DNA of 64,000 nucleotides from Silene latifolia (Eukaryota > Streptophyta > Magnoliopsida > Caryophyllales > Caryophyllaceae). The notes under the pieces were generated by a model. The model had not been told where the DNA came from and made no database searches. It saw nothing but the letters and a program-made list of their open reading frames with translations. The first letter of the stretch is position 1. The number at the start of each line of letters is the position of its first letter. The position numbers were made by a program, and so were the translations under genes. This document shows, one piece after another, positions 1 to 11,682 of the stretch. Location of the stretch: contig NC_133536.1 of NCBI RefSeq assembly GCF_048544455.1, positions 29,948,152-30,012,151 of the forward strand, given 5' to 3'.

Positions 1-1375
1 AGTCCATAACACATGCCCTTAGCATGTCTTCTAAGGTCTTGATGGTCCGTTCTGTCTGGCCATCAGTTGCCGGATGAAAAGCTGTACTCATCTTCAAAGT
101 TGTACCCATCAACTCTTGCAGTTCTTGCCAAAACTTTGATATGAACCTCGCATCACGATCGGAAACAATATCTTTCGGAATACCATGCAACCGAACCACA
201 TGCTTTCGGTAACCCAATGCAAGCTGCATCTTAGACCAAGTATCTTTCATGGGGACGAAATGGGCTGATTTGGTTAGCCGATCCACAATCACCCAAATCA
301 TGTTGTTACCTTGCTGTGACCTAGGTAACCCCACAATAAAGTCCATGGAGATCGACTTCCACTTCCACTCAGGCACTGTCAGAGACTGAATCTTACCTTG
401 AGGTCTCCTTTGTTCACCTTTGACCCTTTGACAGGTCAAACATCTAGCCACAAACTCAGCTACGTCTTTCTTCATGTTCGGCCACCAAAAAGTCTTCTTA
501 AGGTCTCTGTAAAGCTTATCACCACCCGGGTGAACTGAATAAGGAGTGCAATGAGCCTCAGACAAGATCATTCTCCTCAACTCGCATCGTCGGGAAACAC
601 ACCATCTCCCATCAAAACGAACACTCCCATCTGGATGTATAGAGAACCGGGAAGCTGCTCCACTCTCTACCTTTGACTTCCACTCCTGGATCTTAGGATC
701 AAGCTCTTGCTTACTTTTGATGTTTTCATACAACTCTGGCTCGATAGTCAAATCCCCGATGGTACTCCCTTCTCGAATCATAAAGATCCCCAATCTAGAC
801 ATCTCATCTCTCAACTTCAGCAAGGACATAGCTGTACATAGCGAATGAACGCTCTTCCTACTCAAAGCATCAGCGACAACATTAGCTTTACCCTCGTGAT
901 AGATGATCTCCATATCATAATCTCCAATCAGCTCCATCCACCGCCTCTGTCGCATGTTAAGCTCCTTCTGAGTGTGGATATACTTTAGACTCTTATGATC
1001 AGAGAACACCTTAAAAGTTGCGCCATAAAGGTAGTGCCTCCAAATTTTAAGAGCGAACACAACTGCACCCAGCTCCAAATCATGAGTAGGGTAATTCTCC
1101 TCATATTGCTTCAACTGCCTCGAAGCATAAGCTATAACTTTCCCTCCCTGCATCAAGACACAACCCAAACCGTTCTTTGAAGCGTCGGTATAGACCTCGA
1201 AGTTCTCACAACCCTCTGGCAAGGCTAGGATAGGAGCTGTAGTCAAGCGTTCTTTTAAGGTCTGAAACGCCGTTTCACAACTCCCATCCCAAACAAATCT
1301 GACTTCTTTCCTCATCAAGGATGTCATAGGCCGTGCTATGGTAGAGAAATCCTTCACAAATCTCCTAGTGAGTAG
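1..1375 (-). pseudogene. Ty3/gypsy RNase H and integrase region (fossil)
   Basis: Read on the minus strand this stretch encodes the end of pol. A conserved integrase-core peptide, PKDIVSDRDARF, is legible near 142-177. The part at about 850-1350 corresponds to RNase H and follows the reverse transcriptase without a gap. No long open frame remains, so this part of pol is broken in several places. The 3' end of the element is cut off by the window edge. Confidence 0.75.
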
Positions 1376-2551
1376 CCGGAAGGCCTAAGAAACTCCGGAT
1401 CTCAAGAACATTCTTCGGCGATTCCCACTTGGTAACGGCCTCAATCTTACTAGGATCCACAGACACCCCCTTCTTAGATATGACATGGCCTAGAAAAGCC
1501 ACTTCCTCTAACCAGAATTCACACTTGGATAACTTGGCATAGAGCTGATTTTCTCTCAAAGTCTGCAAGACTATCCTCAAATGCTCTTCGTGCTCTTCCT
1601 TGGTCTTGGAATAAACTAGGATATCGTCGATGAAAACAACCACAAATCTATCCAAAAACGGTGTGAAGATCCGGTTCATCAAATCCATAAAAGCTGCTGG
1701 CGCATTGGTCAACCCAAAAGGCATCACTACATACTCGTAGTGACCATAACGAGATCGGAACGCATTTTTTTTAGGAATATCTTCGTCTGCTATCCTCGGT
1801 GATGATACCCCGACCGAGATCAATCTTAGAGAATACACCACTCCACTTAACCGATCGAACAAATCATCAATCCTCGGCAACGGATACTTGTTCTTCACTG
1901 CAACCCGATTGAGCTCTCTGTAGTCAATGCACAATCTCATACTCCCATCTTTCTTCTTTACAAAAGAATCGGAGCTCCCCACGGTGACACGCTAGGCCTG
2001 ATATAACCCTTGTCTAACAACTCATGTAATCGCTTCTTCAACTCGGCCAACTCTTTAGGTGCCATACGATAAGGTGCTTTAGATATAGGACCCGTTCCTG
2101 GCTTAAGCTCCACGCTGAAATCGACATCCCTCTTGGGAGGCAAACCCGGTATTTCCTCAGGAAATACATCTTCAAATTCTTTCACCACAGAAATCTCCGA
2201 AGTTGTCGGCGGCTCTACTCGGTGATCTCTCACATGACAAAGGATTAAGGGACACTTCTTCCTTAAACATGACTTTAAAGTCATAACCGCTATAAACCTA
2301 CACTTAGGCTTTACCACAAACCCTCTATAGGACACCTTAACACCCTTGGGACTCTTTAAAGACACTCTCTTCTGTCTACAATCTATCCTGGCATCATACC
2401 TACCTAGCCAATCCATCCCGACAATCACCTCAAACCCATCCTTAGGAAACTCTAATAGGTTTCTTGGTAAATCTACCCCTCCAATCACCATAGATATACC
2501 CTTATATAACTTGAGACACGACACGACTCCCCGAAGGTATGAACACATCAT
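1365..2551 (-). pseudogene. Ty3/gypsy protease and reverse transcriptase region (fossil)
   Basis: The upstream part (about 2551-2300) ends in a protease-type peptide, VGMDWLGRYDARIDC. The following part is reverse transcriptase: the entry motif KPGTGPISKAPYRMAP, the peptide LCIDYRELN, the palm motif [12 protein letters not shown] and the catalytic FIDDILVYS block, then [19 protein letters not shown] of the connection region. This is the best preserved part of the element and places it in Ty3/gypsy. Confidence 0.88.
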
Positions 2552-2599
2552 CCTTTACAACCTCAAAATTGCCCAAACCCATAGACACAAAGATGACTC

Positions 2600-3877
2600 T
2601 TAGACACAAAAGAATGTGTAGCCCCAATCAAACAAAACAAAGGACGGTACATTATTAACAAGAAAGGTACCGGTAACTACATGAGCATCATCCTGTGCTT
2701 CCTGCTTATCCATCATGAAGAGCTTTCCACTATTCTTCTGTCCTCCACCCCGAATCAAGCATTGGAGGTACTAGGCTTAGCTGCCGAATCCTGGGTGACA
2801 TCGTTATTCTCGCGCTGGTAAGATCCACCACCACCGCGGTTGTAACCGCCCGGTTACCCCCGTCCACCTCTGTTGCCCCATGAACCTCCCGGTCGGCTAC
2901 TAGCAAAACTCGAGTCGGCCCCGAGAGAAATTTCCGATCGAGCTCTGAACCATTGCCGGGCTTGTAGCTCGTGCGGTCTCGCCTTTGTGGCCTACACCAC
3001 CACAAATTGAAACACGTAAGGTTGGTGTTGTCACTTACACCCGACCTCCATTCTTCCCCCACCACGAGAAACCTCCGGAGAAACCACTCCACTAGAGAAA
3101 GCTTTAGCATGGTTGAAATTCCCTTTCTTGTTGGTTGGGCGATTGTTGTTCCCACTATCGGCCTTCCTCTTTCGGTAGCAGTCCTCTCCTCAATCTCCCT
3201 TGAGAGATCCACCATTCTCTCGGCTTGACCCGCTCTCGGATACACTTCCTTGAGGTCGGTAGCAACCCCACCGGCATACGACTCACGATCTTAGCAGACA
3301 AACCCTCTCAAAACGGAGAGCCAAACCTCTTTGCCCGAGTCAAATCTTCCACATAGCGAGATAGCTCCATAAATCGATGATAGTAATCAGTGACCGTCAT
3401 CTCCTCAGACATAGTAAAAGATTCAAAGTCGGACCTCATCTTGTGTCGGATATGCTCCGGCACAAACTGCTCTCTCATGGCACTCTTCAACCCAGACCAC
3501 GGAATAGCCCCTTCCTCTTGGTAGTAAGCTCTAGCATCCTCCTTGACGTTCTGCCACCAAACTGCAGCTTCTCCCCTTAAATAGTACACAACCTGTTCAA
3601 CAATCATATCCTCGGGGCACTTAACCATTTCCATGAGAGCTTCAATCTCACGGTGCCACTTCTCTAGCAGCTTTGGTTCGCCTACCCCGTCATATGTGGG
3701 AGGGTGGAAACGAGCAATGTTGATGCTAAGCTGGGTTGCATCCATCGTCTTCTCGTTTCCTTTTCCCACATTTTTGAGAGCTTCAAGGAGAGCCTCTTGT
3801 TGCTCAATCATGCGAGCAACCTCATCAACAGACATCTCCGAAGCTTGGATCTGAGCGGGAGTTCTTTTGGGCGGCAT
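2600..3877 (-). pseudogene. Ty3/gypsy gag region (fossil)
   Basis: The reading begins at an ATG at 3877 with MPPKRTPAQIQASEMS and continues through a retrotransposon gag domain (ATQLSINIARFHPPTYDG, then AAVWWQNVKEDA and FVPEHIRHKMRSDFESF). A zinc-knuckle-like remnant (CGGVGHKGE) is legible around 2965-3015. An in-frame upstream extension reads into the leader, but the MPPKR start fits gag families better. The second half is degraded. Confidence 0.8.
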
Positions 3878-3945
3878 TTTGAGCTGATAAGAAAGAAAGA
3901 AACGTAAACACATGCTCAAAGTTTAACATTCCTCCGCCAAAAGAA

Positions 3946-4248
3946 CACTCGGCCGAGTGTACATCACACTCGGTCGAGTACTGATAACTCGGTCTAGTAC
4001 CTTTGAAGATACTCGGTCGAGTATCGACTCCAGAGACAAACGCCAAAACACCAAAAAGAACACTCGGTCGAGTGTAGCAACACTCGGCCGAGTGGCCTAT
4101 ACTCGGTCGAGTATACACTCTCATACTCGGTCGAGTAATCACAAACAGTAGCAACTGCTACTTCTTATCAAACAACACTCGGTCGAGTTTTGGCTACTCG
4201 GCCGAGTACCCCACACTCGGTCGAGTGCCTTCCCTGCTCGGCCGAGTT
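3946..4248. repeat. Array of 12 palindromic ACTCGGYCGAGT units in the gypsy leader
   Basis: About twelve copies of a 12-bp motif, ACTCGGTCGAGT or ACTCGGCCGAGT, are spaced irregularly over 300 bp between gag and the primer binding site. The GGCC form is a perfect palindrome; the GGTC form has its only mismatch at the centre, which would be a G:U pair in RNA. The spacers are not conserved, so this is not a simple tandem duplication. The same motif appears in the LTR of this element and, as ACTCGATCGAGT, in the solo LTR near 62.2 kb. Confidence 0.9.
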
Positions 4249-4773
4249 ACGCCATAAAAGATTTACGATTCCCCTATCCTGCTCACTATTCCCGCAGCAA
4301 TTACTTAAGGATTTTAAAACCACGTAAAAATCACGTCAGCATGTAATGCATATATTAAACTTTAACATCATATTGCAATCATATCAACATCCAATGCATA
4401 TACCAAAATTTTAATGTCACATTGTAAACATATCAGCATACTATTCACGCTGATTCGATTTCTAACATAACAATCATTCACAATCCATCTCTTCTATCAT
4501 TTCTCCATTCATCACCTTCACCACTTTAACACATATATATATATATATATTCAACTATCAACTTTTATTTGCCTTCATCATCACATACATGTACATACAA
4601 AACCTACTCTCACCACTTTTCCCCCTGTTACCGGTTTGAGTTAGTGAGGGCCAAGTTGCGACTCCGGGACGTCTCCCGAGTCTTTGCGGTAGCTCCAGAC
4701 AACTCTCCCCGGGTTCATTTTATTTAGACTCCCTAGGTTCATTAAATTCATTTGTTTAGGTGCCGGAATCTTC

Positions 4774-4786
4774 GGCTCTGATACCA
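4774..4786 (-). other. Primer binding site, initiator tRNA-Met type
   Basis: Directly inside the 5' LTR the minus strand reads TGGTATCAGAGCC, the standard plant initiator-Met tRNA primer site. It fixes the orientation of the element and identifies 4790-6153 as the 5' LTR. Confidence 0.9.
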
Positions 4787-4789
4787 CTT

Positions 4790-6153
4790 TGTAACACCCC
4801 CTCATACCAAGGTGCCTTACCAGGACCACCCTACCATGAGAATGTGTTACCATCTCGGTTGCCCGAGGTTAGTACATATCAAAAGCGTCTGAACTGAGCA
4901 CATTTATTAAAGTAATGTAATTAACAAAGTTTACAACATCCAAAACCAAATACCGTCTAATGAAATACAACTTCGAAGTCTTAATAATAAAAGAAACTCG
5001 CTAAGACTCCAACGGTGTTGCTATGACTCATGATGGCAAATCTCCCAAGACAATCCCCAAGCTCTCACTAGCAAAACCTGTCAAGCCTGCTCACCATCCC
5101 CGAATGGATCACCGCAGATTCCACAAACAACAACGGGGTCAGTATTATGCAACAAACAAGACAAACAAATGCAATACTCGTCGATCATCATCAACTCCCA
5201 ATCACCCCCGTCTCACATGGTATCCGACTACACACTAAAGTGTGTAGCCCCGCCATTACCCATCGCAACAGGTAATCCTCGCCGCCAGTGGGTGACCGCA
5301 GCCGATCCCACCTAGTCCAGCTCCTCAACGAGCGACAATAATCCCTGTCCCTTAATGTGCACATCCCCTCCCGTGGCGGGTTCCACGGAGGGCGAACTAG
5401 GGTGTGAAGCCACTCCCGCAAGTGACTCCACCACAATCACAATCACATGACATTACTTTGTCATCTCAATCCCCTCACACTAACACTCACAAAACAATCT
5501 CCATATTACGATGATCAATAGACAACGGTAAATACAATAATATGTCATGTAAAGCACAAAGAATCGAGTAGGGAAACCCTACCTTAGCAATCACAAAGAA
5601 GATAAGCAACACGGATAATCAAAAAGGCTCCTCTACGAAGTCTTCTCCTATACAAAGATCATACAATACCATTACACTTTGAACAATTCCCAACATCCCC
5701 TTCCATATAAATGTATAGCAACCCAAAACGATGCAATAATTACAAAGATATACTTACCAACAGTGCAACAAGAACCTTTACGCAAGAATCACCGCAAATT
5801 ATCAACACAAAGATGCTACGAAATGCTCAAAAGGGATGATTAGGGAATGATTTGGGTAGGATTAGGGTAACGTAGCAATGATAACGCTGTGAAATATGAT
5901 ATTAGAAACTGACGCGGAATATAAAAATACCCTAATCATTCCTTAATCAAACCGTCGAAATATAACTTCGCCAAACCGGACACTCGGTCGAGTGTAAGGA
6001 CACTCGGCCGAGTGACCTACACTCGGTCGAGTATTCAATATACTCGGCCGAGTGTTCTTCGGCAGAACCGAAATAACACGCATTCAGAGCACTACTCGGC
6101 CGAGTAGGCTCTACTCGGTCGAGTAGGCTCCAAAGGAAATCCGTAGTGTTACA
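4790..6153 (-). repeat. 5' LTR of the Ty3/gypsy element (1364 bp)
   Basis: On the plus strand the LTR begins TGTAACACCCC and ends GTGTTACA, so the ends form the inverted repeat TGTAACAC/GTGTTACA. A second copy of nearly the same length (1361 bp) is the solo LTR at 61071-62431. The shared internal blocks include the stretch beginning CTTAATGTGCACATCCCC and the block CCGCAAGTGACTCCA. The left LTR boundary abuts the primer binding site. The mate LTR is outside the window, so the target duplication and the age cannot be read. Confidence 0.92.
5981..6124. repeat. Array of six ACTCGGYCGAGT palindromes in the LTR U3
   Basis: Six copies of the 12-bp motif lie within 145 bp. In element orientation they are within the first 175 bp of the LTR, where U3 regulatory sequence is expected. 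GGTC and GGCC centres both occur. Confidence 0.9.
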
Positions 6154-6981
6154 ACAAGTCCTTCCACATCCATCGTTTTTCATGGTATGTACTAAATGCA
6201 AAATGTTTTCTTTCCTCTTTGCTTTGATCTTCCATATATATATAAAATGTCTCAACTCAATTGTCGTGGTATATCGTTTATCAATACTTTAATGTTTGTT
6301 CTTCGTTACCAGTTAAGTGAGTGATTCGTAGTCTTATTTCCTTTTCATGTTGTTTTATTTTGCAATTGTTTATAATCATCGCTCAAAGTTGAAAGAAGAT
6401 CTGTCTACTTATTTATTTGCTCCGAACTTCACGTTTCTCAAACCATATGGTCTCTAAATCATTTTGCGTTGGATTCTATAGTTCTAAACACAAGAAATCA
6501 TTCATACTAGAATGCAGGTACATGCACCAATAAGGCGATAATCAACCGTACTAAAAAAGCATTTGGTACGTTTAGTGTTTTGCTTTTGTATGATTACTTC
6601 AGAGGGAGATGAATGACATTTTATGTTTTGCAATTGCATTCAACTATTGAACTCTTTTTTCCGTTGATTACTCTTTATTTTCACTTACAATATGTCTCTT
6701 ATGCAGGGTATAAAGGCATAGAGAATGATTAACACACATACAAAGAGCTCCAATATGGCAGTATAACTAGAGGATCAAAACCGGAGATGAAAGCGTTGAC
6801 ATATACATACATGCGTAATTGCATATATATTGTATAGATGTATAAGTGTTGTTTTAATCTTTGTCATTGTAATTTCATGTAATTAGGTGTTTGGACAAAA
6901 ATAAGCATGCCAAGCAAGATGATTAAGTGAGTCGTTGCTAATAGAGTTTTCTTAAAAAAAAAAAAAAAAATACTAATTTTA
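6154..6981. other. AT-rich intergenic sequence, no gene seen
   Basis: No coding frame, tRNA or repeat with clear ends was recognised. The stretch contains a poly(A) run at about 6953-6970 and short splice-like signals, but no exon could be supported. Confidence 0.5.
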
Positions 6982-8403
6982 TCCTCTATATAAGGGTAAC
7001 ATGCTTAATTCTACAAATTAAAAGCATGATTTTGGAGGTTCATGGCTCTATTGTCTATGTTGCTTTTCTATAGAAAAAGTTTTTTTATACTCATGCCATC
7101 GGGATTCCTATATCTAGGCTTGGTAATTATATGAGATTTTAATTCTTTAGTTTGAGGTTCATTATAGTTAGTAAAAACGAAAATGTGTACATATAAAATT
7201 TTAGTGCATAAGATTTGATGGTTACATATTATAGAACATGGAGTGAATTTTTATTATTTGGATTTCGTCATAGATTTGTGTAGTTTAGTGTATTAAACAT
7301 GGAATCACGTATGTATGTAGTATCTCATATATACATGGTTTAATGTTCTATGTTCATTAAAAGGGACGAAAGTTATGAAGCAACTTATTAGTAGTCTCTT
7401 TTTTTTTTTTTTTTGACAGCAATTCTTATTAGTAGTCTTAGGACCGCTATAGTACACAAAAATGTGATAGTGAGAAGACGAGGATGTTAACACCCTTAGT
7501 GACTAACTTATTTCAATCTTATTTTTATTAATTCAGAAGACAATACTCAAACCAGGACGTGGCATCTCATTAATTCAGCCTTTTTTTTTTATTCTGAAAT
7601 TCATGTTATGGTGGGCTCCGTTAGTGTGCAAAGAAGTATATTTCTTCAGAATTCCGCCAATACAAATATCCTACAAATTCCGTCGTAGAACAAATACTAT
7701 GAAATAATTTTATACATTCCGAATAAATGAAATTAATGGCATATAAGCGGTATGAATTACAAATCGGAATAAATGAAAATAATACTACGAAATAATTTTA
7801 TACATTCCGAATAATTTGATAAAACTATATTTATACATATGCAATAAATTTACTGACAACGAATCCAAAGCGATAATAGCCCAAGCTTTACACTTTGATT
7901 TTATTTGTATACGGATATTAATTTTATTTTAACAATTCGAAATTTTATGATAAATACGACATCTTTGAATTTGTTATTTAAAAATAAGAAATATTTAATT
8001 ATCAAAACAAAATACGAAGTATTATTTATCGATCCATGTACTTCATTGTATATGGGCTTACTAGCACACACTAATTTCACCAATAAATCATATAAGCTTT
8101 GACATTCTGATATTACACTAAGCTGTGTTAAAATAGATTATTAAATTATAATTCTTTATTCGGGGTGTAAAGTTTTTTTATGTATGCAAATTTTATTTAC
8201 AATAGTATATTACGTTATTTCCTCTTAAATCATTGCATTTGAACACGTATTTGAAACAAATGTAAACATTAACTATGTAGATCGCTGATTTAGACCAACT
8301 AGATAATTACAATAGAAATGCAAAAAAAAAAAAAAAATCATCCAACATCATTAATACCGGTCCAAATACATATCCTTGCAATTTTGCACGGGTTTAAAAC
8401 TAG
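6982..8403 (+). mobile_element. Candidate non-autonomous Helitron
   Basis: The 3' end is a Helitron-type terminus: a near-perfect hairpin (CCTTGCA ... TGCACGG, 8374-8391), then an A-rich spacer and CTAG followed by T. A possible 5' end is A|TCCTCTATATAAGG at 6982, which resembles the 5' end proposed for the Helitron at 16307 (TCCCCTATATATAA). The body is AT-rich and non-coding, with a duplicated block around 7694 and 7788 (ATACTACGAAATAATTTT-like, about 95 bp apart). The 3' end is better supported than the 5' end. Confidence 0.45.
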
Positions 8404-8632
8404 TTTTCATTATAAGGATACTCAATTTCGGGTTCACGAGTGTCTCATTTACAAATTAAATCTACAAGAGTACAAGGACAAGTAATTGTTGTTTAAGTCG
8501 TCATACATTGAATAAAATTTTGTGATATGATAGCATTGGACAAAAAATGAAAAAACATAACAAAAAGAGGACAAAAGAAATATGGTGAATTGGTGACACT
8601 TGAGTATCTAAAGAACAAACCTCAGAAACGGT

Positions 8633-8660
8633 CCGTGCATTGCACGGGGACCAAAACTAA
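8633..8660 (+). mobile_element. Helitron-type 3' terminus
   Basis: A perfect hairpin CCGTGCA/TGCACGG is followed by GGACCAAAA and then CTAA, with T as the next base. This is the hairpin plus CTRR|T arrangement of plant Helitron ends. No matching 5' end was found, so the extent is unknown. Confidence 0.5.
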
Positions 8661-8847
8661 TTTTAAATAATATTTGGATATCCAGTTTAAAAAATTTTAA
8701 TCTACCTCCGATTCAGTTTACTAAGAAAAACCGGATCAGATATCCAATTTCACTGGTATCCATATATTCGCCTTTCGTATCAAATTCGGATAAAAAAATT
8801 TTATCGGAAATTTTGGTTCAACCCTATTTACTATTGTACACTTGGCA

Positions 8848-9502
8848 TAAGAGTAAGCAATGGGCCGTGTTGGGCCGGCCCGTCATGCCTTCCTTCAAAA
8901 TTGGCCCGGCCCAGGCACAGATATTGGGCTCCTCCGGTCGTGTCGTGCTAGACCCACTGATCCAAACCTACGTCGCGGCCCGCTCAAGGCACGGTCATTT
9001 TCGTGCTCGGGCCGTGCCTGGCCTATGGGCTTTTCGTGCCTTGTTCGTTTGCCGGCCCATGTGCTTTAATATTTTTTTTATTTTAAAAAAAATGTTATAT
9101 AATTGATTTATTTTTAGTACTTTTTGTTTAATAAATGATGATTAATGGTTTAAATATATATTTTATTAAATATTAATGTACTTTTTGTTTAATAAATGAT
9201 GATTAATGGTTTAAATATATATATTTTATTAAATATTAATGTACTTTTTGTTTAATAAATGATGATCAGCGGGCTATTCTTCGGGCCCGGTCGTGCCAGG
9301 CTCGCCGTGCCTGGTGCGTGCCAGGCTCCACCGTGCTTGGGCCGTGCCGTGCATGGCCACAGATTTCTGAAGAAAATCGCGTCGGAGCCCGTCTCAAGCC
9401 CAGTCGTGTCGTGCCCCGTGCTTCATCGATTTTCTCACGGGACCGGGCCGTGCCGTGCTTGGTCGTGCCGCCCACCAGCCCGCGGCCCTTTATGCCAACT
9501 TT
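8848..9502. mobile_element. Non-autonomous hAT element, GC-rich ends
   Basis: The 655-bp element is flanked by a perfect 8-bp target duplication, ACTTGGCA (8840-8847 and 9503-9510), the size typical of hAT transposons. The ends are imperfect inverted repeats (TAAGAGTAAGCAATGGGCCG against AAAGTTGGCATAAAGGGCCG) and run into GGGCCG-rich subterminal sequence, with many copies of CGTGCC/GGCACG on both sides. The centre is an AT-rich tandem repeat. It encodes no transposase. Open frames across the GC-rich arms are by-products of the repeats. Confidence 0.8.
9117..9264. repeat. AT-rich tandem repeat, 61-63 bp unit, about 2.4 copies
   Basis: Units start with GTACTTTTTGTTTAATAAAT at 9117, 9178 and 9241; the last copy is cut after about 24 bases. 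The array lies in the middle of the hAT element and contrasts sharply with its GC-rich arms. Confidence 0.9.
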
Positions 9503-9719
9503 ACTTGGCATCCACTAACTATAACCACAAGTGGTACCTCTATTTCTCTTTAATCTTTGTGTCAAAAATAAAGGTAAATAAATAAGCAAAATAGAAGGAA
9601 TAGTATTAAGAAATAATTGATAGGAATAATCCCACCTTTGACACGTCTTCTCAAAATAGTCTCACCTTTTAATAATCCGAAAACAATCTCACCTTTGTAT
9701 AATGAGAGGCTTTATTAGT

Positions 9720-10910
9720 TGAACCTAAGAATAAGGATTTTCTTAGAGAATTGGGTGTGGTTAAGAGTTGTCTTGCCATTAATCCGAATGGTAAGAGGCT
9801 TATGGATGATCATCCTACTGGAAGGGTAAAATGCATGTTCAAGATGAAGGGCCATCTTGGAATAATTTAACTGAGCCCGATGGTTGTTCTGAAAGCGACT
9901 CTTGCGTTGGTTTTACTAGTACACAAGATAATAACATTCGTACCCAATCGTTTGTTACCGAGAAGTTTGATGTGGAGCTTGATACCAACAAGCTTGTTTT
10001 GGATCGGCAATCTTGCTCTGATTATGGTTTGACCTCTACAAGTGAGGTCACTTGTAATTTTGATGGCAGTGCAAATGTTAAGGTTCTTGATAATGCTATA
10101 GCATGAATTTGAATGGAAAGCTTGAGGATTGTCATGGTGTTGAGTGTGGACAACACAATGCTTCATTTTAACAAAAAGGGAGAAGGACACTCTCTGCTAA
10201 AGATTGATGCGCGTACCTATAAAAAACTCCTTGATGGTAAGGAAGTGAGTTTTTCCGGAAGTCACATTTGTCTTCTTGAAAATTCGAATCCGACAGCAGC
10301 CTATTGATTGTGATGTTATCAGTGAGCTTGAGACAAGCTCAGGCACTACCTATAAGAAGAAAAGAAAAAGAAGAAAAAGGAAAAAATGTTTGCGTGAAAC
10401 TGTGACCGACGATAGAAAAGTGATGTTACGTCTTTATCTCCTGCTGATCTTAACAAGCTTATTGGTTGTGTTTTACCTATGGAGAAAGTTACTCGAGCTT
10501 ATCGTGTGTTTTGTCAATCAATATGTTTTATGTGATTCAACCGGTGCCAATTCTCAACCGCAGCTTTCATCTTCTTTCATTGAAGTCGAAGGTTACTAAA
10601 GCTTTTAGTGCTAGAAGACAATCAACAAGAATTCAAAATCGAAGAGAAGAATCTCCAAGACGCAATGTTTATATTTATTTAGGTAAATTCCCACATTCTC
10701 ATGACGTGGGCGTGTCTTGTTGCAGGTAATCTTCCGAAGCTCAAATATTGAAGAAAAGAAAAGAATTGGCAACCTCAATGGACTGCTCCAACAACTCTCG
10801 GAAGAAACCCCGTGTTTTAACTACCCCACCCCTAGTTTAAGTTTTTGTAATAATAATAATGTAGTTTTAGCACCATGTAAGCTACTTATCTTAAAAGTGT
10901 AAGATATTCA
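9720..10910 (+). pseudogene. Unidentified degraded coding-like stretch
   Basis: Base composition here is more balanced than in the flanks and several plus-strand frames are protein-like. Examples are a peptide RELGVVKSCLAINPNGKR near 9740-9800, an open frame of 91 codons at 9831-10106, and DLNKLIGCVLPMEKVTRAY near 10450-10505. The frames do not join, and no start, splice pattern or domain could be recognised. It is probably a decayed host gene or transposon gene; neither can be chosen from the sequence alone. Confidence 0.35.
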
Positions 10911-11651
10911 AGCTTTAGCCATGGCGATTTCAGGTATTGTGAACTTTGGCAACAAAGTCTCAAATTCGCCACTCTTATCTCTTATCGTAATATTATACGT
11001 TGTATGTCTCTTTACCATTAAGAAACCCCCTGATTAACTGAATATTGCAATGTTCAAGTAGTTTGTAGAAACGGTCTCTCATTGTTCTACTCTCTTTATA
11101 ACTTTATTTTTAAATTTAAATTAATATATTTTTTTAAAACCTAATGTAAAAACACAAAAAGGTTGATGATAAGGAGTTAATGTATAAGCCGCTTTGAAAT
11201 TTTCTTTTTTTCCTTTAATTTGTTGTTTTACATTTTTTCCATGTTTTTCATCCCGGTTACACATTCCCATATTATTTCACACATCAAAGCAATTTACTGG
11301 CCAAAATAAGACTTGCTACAAAGGTTTCTCCTTTTTAATTTTCAAGCAGTAATTTTTAAACCCGCATTAGTGCAAGTTTTGCAAAATTTTCAATGATTTT
11401 ACTTGATTCTTGTAAAGCATCTTAACACGACTTATAAAAATGAAAGTATGAAACATACACACTTCTATTCTAATGATCTAAGTTTTGATTTACTTTTCAC
11501 CTTCGAGTGGATGGTAAATATAGCGAAAACTCGTTTCCCAATAAGGTGTTGTGGCTGGTGATAAAGAGAACTCATTTTCCAATATGACATTATTAAAGTG
11601 GTGAAATAAGATTTACATCAAATGGTATCTCTTAAATTATCAAATGAGAAC

Positions 11652-11682
<31 letters not shown>

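Larger units (their letters stand above)
1..6153 (-). mobile_element. Ty3/gypsy LTR retrotransposon (chromovirus-like), cut by window edge
   Basis: The element reads on the minus strand. From right to left come the 5' LTR (4790-6153), a primer binding site, a leader with palindrome arrays, gag, protease, reverse transcriptase, RNase H and integrase; the integrase runs off base 1, so the 3' LTR lies outside the window. The order protease-RT-RNase H-integrase is that of Ty3/gypsy elements, and the sequence style resembles the Tekay/Del chromoviruses, although the chromodomain that would confirm this is not in view. It is a fossil with several breaks, mostly in the RNase H/integrase part and in gag. 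Confidence 0.9.

Noticed and set aside
2730-3245. 171-codon open frame on the minus strand within the gag region
   Set aside because: Its protein is unlike any gag segment, while another frame of the same DNA shows a zinc-knuckle-like peptide. It is a by-frame of the fossil.
3946-4248. CRISPR-like array
   Set aside because: Units are only 12 bp, spacing is irregular, and the array lies within a plant retrotransposon.
8813-9585. Several open frames of 60-108 codons on both strands
   Set aside because: They lie in the GC-rich repeat arms of the hAT element and consist of repeated motifs; stops are rare there because of base composition.
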